This document shows, piece after piece, positions 23,551 to 29,892 of a DNA stretch of 54,503 bases. The stretch lies in NCBI GenBank assembly GCA_937916125.1, contig CALGGE010000026.1, positions 1 to 54,503 on the forward strand. Direction: 5' to 3'. The DNA is from an uncultured Elusimicrobia bacterium (GTDB taxonomy: Bacteria > Elusimicrobiota > Endomicrobiia > Endomicrobiales > Endomicrobiaceae). Every line of letters starts with the position of its first letter. Position 1 is the stretch's first letter. The translations under genes were made by a program, and so were the position numbers. The notes below the pieces were generated by a model that was not told where the DNA came from, did not search any database, and worked only from the letters and a program-made list of their open reading frames with translations.

Positions 23551-25470
23551 TCAGTTTTTGTATTTTAAAATAAGAGCGGAATTTATAATTACAAATACCG
23601 AACCTGCATTATGAACCAATGCTCCCATAACGGGAGTTAAAAATCCTTCTGCGGCTAAAATAATTGCAACAAAATTTAACAGCAATGAAAATGTTAAATT
23701 ATATTTTATTACCGTCATCGTATGTCTTGATAATTTTATAATGTAAGGAATTTCTTTTATATCGTCGTTTACCAAAACTATATCGGCTGCATCAACGGCA
23801 ATATCGCTGCCTATCTTTCCCATGGCAATACCTGCAAAAGCTTTTTTTAAAGCAGGTGCATCGTTTATTCCGTCTCCTATCATACACACATTCATATTTT
23901 CTTTTTGAGCTTTTTCTATAAAATCCATTTTGTCCTGCGGAAGACATTGAGCTTTTACTTCATTAATTGAAAGTTTGGTTGCAATATTTTGTGCCGTTTC
24001 AAAATTATCTCCCGTTAAAAGAACGGGTGTTATGTTTAAAGATTTAATCTCTTTTATAACATCTTTTGCATTTTTTCTTATTGTGTCCGTAAGAGATATA
24101 AAACCCGTAAAAATATTATTTATGCAAACATATATAATTGTTGAACCTTGTTCGCTATATTGTTTTATTTTGTTTAAATAATCTTCCCGTATTATAATGT
24201 TGTTTTGTTCAAGTAAAGCAAAATTTCCCGCGAGAATTTTTTTGTTTTCCGTTAATGCTTCTACTCCTTTTCCCGGGAACATTTCAAAATTTTCCGGTTT
24301 AATTATATTTATGCTTTCTTCTTTGGCTTTTTTTACTACGGCTTTTGCAAGCGGGTGTTCCGATAACATTTCAGCGGATGCCGTTAATTGCAACAAATAC
24401 CGTTGAGACAATTCGCTTGAAAAACTTTCTGCCGTTTCAACTTCTAATGTCCCGTTAGTTAAAGTCCCCGTTTTATCAAAAGTAATTGTGTTTACTTTTG
24501 CCAGTTTTTCCATTGCGGCTGCCTGTCGAACAAGAAAACCGTGTTTTGTAACATTTCCTATAGCCGCTATAATGGCGGTAGGTGTGGCAAGCACCAATGC
24601 ACACGGACAAAATACCACAAGTATAGTTACTGCTCTTATTATTTCGCCCGTAACAAGCCATGTCGCCGCCGCTGCAATTAAAGCCGTAACTACTATCCGG
24701 GTTGCCCAACCGTCAGCAAGGCGAACAATTTTTGCTTTGCCCGCATCTGCCTGTTTTACAAGCTCAATCATTTTTTGAATGGAACTGTCTTTGCCGGCTT
24801 TTTGTGCCGTCATGTCAAAAGAACCGAACATATTAATTGTTCCGCTTAAAACGGTATCACCTGCGGTTTTATCTATGGGAATAGACTCTCCCGTCATAAC
24901 AGCCTGATTTACCGATGTGTTTCCGGATATTATAATTCCGTCAACCGGTATTGTTTCGCCGGGAAGAATACGCACGGTATCACCTTCTTTAATGCTTTCT
25001 GCGGGAACAATTGTTTCGCTATTGTTATCAATTTTTCTTGCGGTTTCGGGTGTCATTTTTATAAGTTTTTCTATTCCTCTTTTTGCTTTTGCAACGGTTA
25101 AATCTTCCAGCAATTCTCCTATCTGCATAATAAAAGCCACTTCGCCTGCGGCAAATTCTTCGCCTATACATATTGAAGCTATTAATGCTATGGAAACTAA
25201 AACATCCGCTTTAATATCAAAAGAAGTTATAAGCCCGATAAATGCTTCAAGTATTATCGGAAGTCCGCATAAAATAATTGCAACCCAGGCAATATCAAAA
25301 GGTAAGTTCGGCAACAAATTAAAAATACTTGTTGAAAGTGCTATTGTTGAAATTATAAGAAAAATAATAGTTTTTTTATGCCCGCCGAATTCCAAAAAAA
25401 ATTCCAACAGTTCCACCGTAAAATCTCTTATTTGCAATATTTTTGATTTTGAATTTTGTGTTTCTTCCAT
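23551..25470 (-). CDS. heavy-metal-translocating P1B-type ATPase
   Basis: A 639-residue P-type ATPase. The first membrane helices lead directly into the actuator domain (TGES in NQAVMTGESIPIDK). The metal-site helix is VFCPCALVLATPTAI, followed by the phosphorylation site DKTGTLT, the nucleotide-domain EHPLAKAV (HP motif) and the hinge GDGINDAPAL. There is no N-terminal metal-binding domain. The last helices (HNAGSVFVIINSALIL) do not let me choose between Cu, Zn/Cd and other subgroups with confidence. A CsoR-type repressor gene lies upstream, and its likely operator covers this gene's promoter, which favours Cu(I) export. Confidence 0.92.
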   Translation of the reverse strand: MEETQNSKSKILQIRDFTVELLEFFLEFGGHKKTIIFLIISTIALSTSIFNLLPNLPFDIAWVAIILCGLPIILEAFIGLITSFDIKADVLVSIALIASICIGEEFAAGEVAFIMQIGELLEDLTVAKAKRGIEKLIKMTPETARKIDNNSETIVPAESIKEGDTVRILPGETIPVDGIIISGNTSVNQAVMTGESIPIDKTAGDTVLSGTINMFGSFDMTAQKAGKDSSIQKMIELVKQADAGKAKIVRLADGWATRIVVTALIAAAATWLVTGEIIRAVTILVVFCPCALVLATPTAIIAAIGNVTKHGFLVRQAAAMEKLAKVNTITFDKTGTLTNGTLEVETAESFSSELSQRYLLQLTASAEMLSEHPLAKAVVKKAKEESINIIKPENFEMFPGKGVEALTENKKILAGNFALLEQNNIIIREDYLNKIKQYSEQGSTIIYVCINNIFTGFISLTDTIRKNAKDVIKEIKSLNITPVLLTGDNFETAQNIATKLSINEVKAQCLPQDKMDFIEKAQKENMNVCMIGDGINDAPALKKAFAGIAMGKIGSDIAVDAADIVLVNDDIKEIPYIIKLSRHTMTVIKYNLTFSLLLNFVAIILAAEGFLTPVMGALVHNAGSVFVIINSALILKYKN

Positions 25471-25516
25471 AAAAACCTCTGTTATGATAAATATATTTTT
25501 TTGTTTATTGTCTTTT

Positions 25517-25546
25517 ATTATACTAATAGGGGTATAGGTTTGTCAA
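25517..25546 (-). promoter_or_regulatory. P1B-ATPase promoter with candidate CsoR operator
   Basis: On the minus strand, TTGACA (25546-25541) is followed after 18 bp by TATAAT (25522-25517). The spacer and -10 carry TATAC...GTATA arms with a CCCC run (25519-25536; minus strand TATACCCCTATTAGTATA). This resembles CsoR boxes such as TACCCC...GGGGTA in one half. Repression relieved by metal is inferred. Confidence 0.65.
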
Positions 25547-25554
25547 GTGGTTGT

Positions 25555-25593
25555 ATAAAAAAGGCTTTTAATAATAAAAAATTAAAAGCCTTT
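25555..25593 (-). terminator. terminator of the csoR-like gene
   Basis: The AAAGGCTTTTAAT/ATTAAAAGCCTTT arms form a long hairpin, followed on the minus strand by TTTTTT. It ends the CsoR transcript before the ATPase promoter. Confidence 0.8.
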
Positions 25594-25626
25594 AAATAAA
25601 ATGTAAAATAATAAATTGTATAATTG

Positions 25627-25899
25627 TTATTGCATATTGATAAATCTTTCAATAGCTTTTGTAAAATTTTTAATTTCTTTATCGTTTCCTTTTTTAAGTG
25701 CATTTTTTACACAGTGTGTTAAATGCCCTTCAAGTATAACCTGCCCTGCTTTGTTCAATGCGGATTTTGCGGCACTTATTTGAGTTAATACATCTTCACA
25801 GGGAACATCTTCGTCTATCATTCTGTCTATTGCCTGAACCTGCCCTATAATTTTTTTTAATCTTCTGTGTAAATTGTCTCCGTCCATACATTGTTTCAT
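25627..25899 (-). CDS. CsoR/FrmR family metal-sensing repressor
   Basis: A 90-residue all-helical repressor of the CsoR/RcnR/FrmR family. The conserved RRLKKIIGQVQAIDRMID helix is followed by Cys in DVPCEDVL. The His and Cys in EGHLTHC complete a Cys-His-Cys set, as in the Cu(I) sensor CsoR. ATG 25899 has GGGAGG 8 nt upstream, and the longer frame from 25923 has no such signal. It probably represses the P1B ATPase next to it. Confidence 0.88.
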   Translation of the reverse strand: MKQCMDGDNLHRRLKKIIGQVQAIDRMIDEDVPCEDVLTQISAAKSALNKAGQVILEGHLTHCVKNALKKGNDKEIKNFTKAIERFINMQ

Positions 25900-25940
25900 T
25901 TTAATGCCTCCCGCAACGCACAAATTTTTACCGCAAATTT

Positions 25941-25969
25941 ATTATATTTTTATCTTATTTTTGTGTCAA
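25941..25969 (-). promoter_or_regulatory. promoter of the csoR-like gene
   Basis: On the minus strand, TTGACA (25969-25964), 17 bp, TATAAT (25946-25941). No CsoR-like CCCC box is seen here, so autoregulation is not supported by this sequence. Confidence 0.75.
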
Positions 25970-25979
25970 TTTTTTTTGC

Positions 25980-26141
25980 ACACACGAAGGAAGCGGTTTA
26001 AGCGGGACTGAAAGAAACGTAAAAGCACCAACAAAAGCAGATGTTAAAGAAGGACTTACAATTTACGGACATGTTGCACGAAACAGTCAAAAAGAAGCAG
26101 ACAAAAAAGTTTTCGATTGGTTGAAAGGATTAGGATTCTAA
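25980..26141 (+). pseudogene. flavodoxin C-terminal remnant
   Basis: 54 codons read THEGSGLSGTERNVKAPTKA, then GLTIYGHVARNSQKEADKKV and FDWLKGLGF, ending in a natural stop. This is clearly paralogous to the last 54 residues of the exported flavodoxin at 18828. The first two thirds of the gene are gone. Its 5' break lies just upstream of the csoR promoter. Confidence 0.8.
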
Positions 26142-26310
26142 AAATATCTTATTTAAAAAGAACTTCCAAAAAACTTGATAATTATAACCTATATATTATA
26201 ATATTATAGTATTATAAGAAAATTATAACACATCATAAAATGAATGTTTTTAAAACGGATGATAATTTTACGAAAAAACTTTAAATGCAGATAATTGTAA
26301 AGAAACAAAA
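26142..26310. other. AT-rich intergenic region
   Basis: No gene or convincing signal is seen. It contains alternating ATTATAATATTATAGTATT-type sequence near 26195 that could supply a -10 for the FMN reductase gene, but I see no matching -35. Confidence 0.4.
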
Positions 26311-26952
26311 ATGGATAGAAGAAAATTTATAAAAAATTCGTTGATAGCTGGAGCCGTTGTTGCAACAGGTGCAATAATGGGCAATTCTGTTTTAAGTGAT
26401 AATAAAAATACGGAGAAAAAAATGAAAATTTTGGTTTTAACCGGCAGCCCGAGAAAAAACGGTAACTCAAATATTTTGGCAGACAATTTTATAAAAGGTG
26501 CAATTGAAAAAGGACATAAAGTGTTCAGGTTTGACAGTGCATTTAAGGATGTTCATCCTTGCATTGCCTGTAACAAATGCGGAATGGACGGACCTTGTGT
26601 ATTTAACGATGATTTTAATTTTGTAAGAGAACATATTGTTGATGCCGATTTGGTTGTTTTTGTAACTCCGATGTATTATTTCGGTATATCGGCACAACTC
26701 AAAGCGGTTATAGACAGATTTTATGCAATAAACGGTAAAATTCATGTTCCTAAAAAAGCAGCTCTTTTTATGACTTATGCAAACAATTCAAAGCACGATG
26801 AACTTCCTATCAGAACACATTATGAAGTTTTATTGGATTATCTTGGGTGGAAAGATATAGGGCGGTTTGTTGTTCCGGGGGTATGGACCGCAGGTTCAAT
26901 AAACAGAACGGATTATCCGAAAAAAGTGTATGAATTCGGAAAAAGTTTATAA
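26311..26952 (+). CDS. Tat-exported flavodoxin-fold NADPH-dependent FMN reductase
   Basis: 213 residues with a twin-arginine signal (DRRKFIKNSLIAGAVVATGA), then a flavodoxin-like fold. The FMN phosphate loop is LTGSPRKNGNSNIL. Next come the cysteine motif HPCIACNKCGMDGPC and the aromatic loop VTPMYYFGISAQLKAVIDR. Tat export fits a protein folded around FMN in the cytoplasm. The signal is nearly the same as that of the MBL-fold protein at 10078. It likely works with the other exported flavin or redox proteins in this region. Confidence 0.88.
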   Translation: MDRRKFIKNSLIAGAVVATGAIMGNSVLSDNKNTEKKMKILVLTGSPRKNGNSNILADNFIKGAIEKGHKVFRFDSAFKDVHPCIACNKCGMDGPCVFNDDFNFVREHIVDADLVVFVTPMYYFGISAQLKAVIDRFYAINGKIHVPKKAALFMTYANNSKHDELPIRTHYEVLLDYLGWKDIGRFVVPGVWTAGSINRTDYPKKVYEFGKSL

Positions 26953-27050
26953 ACTAAATTATATTTTGTTGTTGAAATATAGTTAATATTTGAATGCCAC
27001 AATATTAGGTTAAGTTTTGCATCTTTAACTTATTTGCTTGTTTTTGTTTC

Positions 27051-27079
27051 TTGACTGCAGTATCAACATATTGTATAAT
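27051..27079 (+). promoter_or_regulatory. promoter of the (GACA)n leader transcript
   Basis: TTGACT (27051-27056), 17 bp, TATAAT (27074-27079). The predicted start is near 27086, 3 nt before an ATG. Confidence 0.75.
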
Positions 27080-27088
27080 TATAATGAT

Positions 27089-27178
<90 letters not shown>

Positions 27179-27204
27179 CATTTATAACAAATATTAAAAT
27201 AAAT

Positions 27205-27247
27205 ATGACGGACAGCTGTTAATTTCAGTTTGTCCGTCGTTTTTTGT
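27205..27247 (+). terminator. second intrinsic terminator before the surface-protein gene
   Basis: GACGGACA pairs with TGTCCGTC around a 15-nt loop, followed by GTTTTTTG. It is perfect over 8 bp. Confidence 0.85.
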
Positions 27248-27364
27248 TTTTATAATAAAAATAAACATTTCACGACAATGTGAAATTCTAAAAACAGTTT
27301 GTAAAATCCGGTAGAAGCTTGATGTAAAAAAATAAAAAGCCGTTAAACGGCGAGGAGAAATAAA

Positions 27365-27537
27365 ATGAAAAAATTTTTAAAAGGAGTTTTCTGCTCCGTT
27401 CTCGGTGTTGCTATTATAGTGCCTCAAATGGCAATGGCAGAAACTTTGTATGTTAATTCCGGGACGGGCGAACAGTCTTTTAATGACAGTAAGTCTCATA
27501 ATTATACAAATGTGATTGTACAAGGCAGTACATTGAA
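27365..27537 (+). pseudogene. surface protein/autotransporter-like N-terminus, cut by an IS element
   Basis: The frame starts with a Sec signal (FLKGVFCSVLGVAIIVPQMA, cleavage after AMA). About 30 mature residues follow with the start of a beta-helix pattern (LYVNSGTGEQSFNDSK, YTNVIVQGSTLN). It is then interrupted by the left end of an IS3-family element. The last codons before the stop come from the IS. No matching continuation is found beyond the IS, so the rest of the gene has been lost or moved. A GAGGAG ribosome binding site sits beside a GCCGT/ACGGC hairpin (27338-27350). Confidence 0.75.
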
Positions 27538-27606
27538 TGATCTGGCCCCCAAAAAGTAGACACGCGGAACTATATAAAGTAAAATAAAATATAGTGGAGG
27601 GTGTTT

Positions 27607-27891
27607 ATGAGAAAAGTAAGTGAAAAGACAAGGCGAGCGTATGTAGCAGCAATAATATGGAAAGAAAAAAGGATAACGGAAGTAGCTAAAGAATTAGGAG
27701 TAACAAGAGGGACGGTATACAATTGGTTAAAAGAATACAAAAGAGAAGATAAAGAGACAGGGGAGATAGAGATAAGAAGTCCGAGAGAGATAGAATTGGA
27801 GAAGCAGGTAAAGGAACTAAAGGAAGAGGTAGAATTTTTAAAAAAAGCAAGAGCATATTTTACACGGGACCACAGGAAAGATATGCTATGA
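27607..27891 (+). CDS. IS3-family transposase OrfA
   Basis: 94 residues with a helix-turn-helix (ITEVAKELGVTRGTVYNWLK) and a leucine-zipper coiled coil (PREIELEKQVKELKEEVEFL). GGAGGG ends 4 nt before ATG 27607, which I prefer to the GTG at 27601. An A7 run at 27840-27846 is a slippery A_AAA_AAA site. A -1 shift there enters the orfB frame, which is open, giving the usual OrfAB fusion transposase. Confidence 0.9.
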   Translation: MRKVSEKTRRAYVAAIIWKEKRITEVAKELGVTRGTVYNWLKEYKREDKETGEIEIRSPREIELEKQVKELKEEVEFLKKARAYFTRDHRKDML

Positions 27892-28775
27892 TAAGAGAAA
27901 GTGGTCAAGAAGTGAAGAAAGGATGTAAAATATTGGGAGTAAGTAGGAGCGGATATTATAAGAAGGTAAAAGGGCGACAAAGAGATAAGGAGATAGAAGA
28001 GGAAATAATAGAGATATTTAAGAGGAGTAAAGGGATATATGGAAGAAGAAGGTTACGAGAGGAATTAAATAAAAGATACGGGAAAAGAGTTAGTTGTAAA
28101 ACAATAAGTAAGATAATGAGAGAGAATATGTTAGTAGCGACAGCGAATAGGAAATATAGAGTAACAAAAGAAAGGACAAAAAGATTTGCATATGGAAATG
28201 AGTTAAATAGAAAATTTAATGTAAAAGAGAAGGATAAATATTGGGTAACGGATATAACATATATAAGCACGAGAGAAGGAAGGATGTATTTATCGGTAGT
28301 AATAGATTTATATTCGAGGAAAGTGGTAGGATGGAAGCTAAGTGATGAAATGACGACGGGATTGGTAATATCAAGCATAGAAGAAGCTCTAATAGAGCGA
28401 GGATATCCTGAGGGATTAGTGATACACAGTGATCAGGGGAGTCAGTATAAGAGCAAAGAATATAGAAAATTTTTAGAAGAAAATGGAATACAAGGGAGTA
28501 TGAGCGAGAAAGGGAATTGTTGGGATAATGCATGTGTAGAAAGTTTTTTTCATAGTTTAAAAGTAGAATTGTTTTATTATAAGAAAGTAAAGAGTAAAGA
28601 AGAAGTTAGCAGGTTGTTGTTATGGTATATAGAAATATTTTATAATAGGGACAGATATCATTCAACAATAGGATATAAAAGTCCGGTAGAATTTGAAAAA
28701 ACCGTGCCAAACCCTGCAGGGTTTGTTCAGAAAGAACAGATAGATAAAAAAATAAACTACATAAATGTAGTATAA
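27888..28775 (+). CDS. IS3-family transposase OrfB (DDE integrase core)
   Basis: 295 residues: a helix-turn-helix_21 region (GVSRSGYYKKVKGR, GIYGRRRLREEL) and an rve integrase core. The acidic triad is Asp in YWVTDITYI, Asp in VIHSDQGSQY and Glu in NACVESFFHSLK. It appears intact, and its ATG overlaps the orfA stop (ATGA). The C-terminus HSTIGYKSPVEFEK is typical of the IS150 type. Confidence 0.92.
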   Translation: MIRESGQEVKKGCKILGVSRSGYYKKVKGRQRDKEIEEEIIEIFKRSKGIYGRRRLREELNKRYGKRVSCKTISKIMRENMLVATANRKYRVTKERTKRFAYGNELNRKFNVKEKDKYWVTDITYISTREGRMYLSVVIDLYSRKVVGWKLSDEMTTGLVISSIEEALIERGYPEGLVIHSDQGSQYKSKEYRKFLEENGIQGSMSEKGNCWDNACVESFFHSLKVELFYYKKVKSKEEVSRLLLWYIEIFYNRDRYHSTIGYKSPVEFEKTVPNPAGFVQKEQIDKKINYINVV

Positions 28776-28815
28776 AGTGTATAGTTTGTGTGTCTACCAA
28801 AAGGGGACCACATCA

Positions 28816-29050
28816 TAATGTACGATGTACAATGTACAATGAACGGCAACGGCAACGACAACGACGAACAGCAACAACGAGATTCCCGACAAAAACATTC
28901 GGGAATGACATACGAAACGGAAACGACGAGATGCTTCGACATGCTCAGCATGACAGAAAGACAGTTGAATAGTTGAACAGTTGAAAAGTTGAAGAGTTGA
29001 GAACGACAATGTACAACAACGACAGTTGAAAAGTTGAAAAGTTTTAACGA
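28816..29050. repeat. composite repeat cluster
   Basis: Directly after the IS lie, in order, 7-nt TACAATG-type units (28817-28842) and CAACGR units (about 28843-28880). Next come a palindromic element (28879-28910) and a second palindromic element (28928-28956). Five AGTTGAAN units, with N being T, C, A, G and then a variant, follow at 28963-29000. More TACAAC/CAACGA units and a second AGTTGAAA pair (29024-29039) close the cluster. No protein is supported, although open frames cross it by chance. Relatives of each family occur elsewhere in the window. Confidence 0.8.
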
Positions 29051-29128
29051 CAACAACGACGGCAAAAAGAAAATTTACAAACGAATGTAAGGATAGAGAA
29101 AAAACGGCATAGTTTGAGACGAAATGAA

Positions 29129-29184
29129 GAAACTCGCAAATGCAGTGTACATATCCGTAAGGGGTACATAAGTTTGCGAGTTTC
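29129..29184. repeat. long perfect hairpin between the repeat cluster and dcd
   Basis: GAAACTCGCAAA (29129-29140) and TTTGCGAGTTTC (29173-29184) are exact complements. The 32-nt loop contains a smaller TGTAC/GTACA stem. There is no T-run on either side, so a simple terminator is unlikely. Confidence 0.6.
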
Positions 29185-29241
29185 AATATTGTAGTCCAAA
29201 ATGTGCTGCTTTTTCGCTATAAATGTAATGTATTTGATTTA

Positions 29242-29796
29242 TTATATCTTAGCCGTTGTTATCGCTTTCTGTGCCTGATACTTTCCTTTTTTATCGGCAT
29301 AAGAAGTTTCGCAAACTTCGCTTGCCTGAAGGAACAAAAGTTGCCCTATCCCCTCATTGGCATAAATTTTTACCGGCATAGAACTGATGTTTGAAATTGC
29401 AATTGTGGCATACCCTTCCCATTCGGGTTCAAAAGGAGTAATATTTACCAGTATTCCGCAACGGGCGTAAGTGGACTTGCCGAAAGCTATCGTAATGATG
29501 TCCCGAGGAATTCTGAAATACTCGACGGTCTTTGCAAGAACAACGGTTTGAGGCTGAAGGATAATAAAATCGTCAACTTTTACATCTTTAAACAAATTCG
29601 GATCAATTTTTTTCGGGTCGATAAATGAACCGTCTGTATTTTTCTGCATTATTTTAAATTCATTTGAAATACGGAAATCGTATCCGTAAGATGATGTTCC
29701 GTAAGAAATTCCTTTTCGTACCTGTTCAGGTTCAAACGGTTCTATCATCTTTTTTTCAACTGCCATTTGTTTTATCCATTTATCGGACTTTACCAT
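29242..29796 (-). CDS. dcd: dCTP deaminase
   Basis: A 184-residue trimeric dUTPase-fold enzyme converting dCTP to dUTP, the source of dTTP in many bacteria. Diagnostic segments are SYGTSSYGYDFRIS, LQPQTVVLAKTVEYF, the catalytic-Glu strand ITPFEPEWEGYATIAISN and the C-terminal GIGQLLFLQA. The length is typical. It lies downstream of nrdJ on the same strand, which forms a dNTP-supply cluster. Confidence 0.95.
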   Translation of the reverse strand: MVKSDKWIKQMAVEKKMIEPFEPEQVRKGISYGTSSYGYDFRISNEFKIMQKNTDGSFIDPKKIDPNLFKDVKVDDFIILQPQTVVLAKTVEYFRIPRDIITIAFGKSTYARCGILVNITPFEPEWEGYATIAISNISSMPVKIYANEGIGQLLFLQASEVCETSYADKKGKYQAQKAITTAKI

Positions 29797-29892
29797 TTTA
29801 TTTTCCTCTTTGATTTTATAACGATTTGCAAATTCTATCTGCGACTTTATATTTATTTTCCCTTATACCTCAAATTTTTGCTTTGCAAAAAT

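Larger units (their letters stand above)
27538..28815 (+). mobile_element. IS3-family insertion sequence
   Basis: About 1.28 kb with imperfect terminal inverted repeats. The left end is TGATCTGGCCCCCAAAAAG (27538 on). The reverse complement of the right end is TGATGTGGTCCCCTTTTGG (from 28815). Both are followed by TAGACAC. It contains orfA and orfB in the IS3 arrangement. Flanks (GAA before, TAATG after) show no clear target duplication, so a rearrangement after insertion is likely. Codon use is distinctive, with many AGA/AGG and GGG codons. Confidence 0.9.

Noticed and set aside
26953..27050. Further gene or RNA between the FMN reductase and the GACA leader
   Set aside because: AT-rich sequence with no sustained frame, hairpin or promoter apart from the one at 27051.
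27260..27364. Cyclic-di-GMP (GEMM-I) riboswitch before the surface-protein gene
   Set aside because: CACGACAA and CCGGTAG fragments occur, but the core GCAAACC and GACGCAAAGCC segments are absent, as is the tetraloop-receptor arrangement.
28816..29050. Coding genes across the repeat cluster (open frames of about 60-130 codons on both strands)
   Set aside because: The frames are open only because short units lack stops. Translations are low complexity and they overlap each other on both strands.
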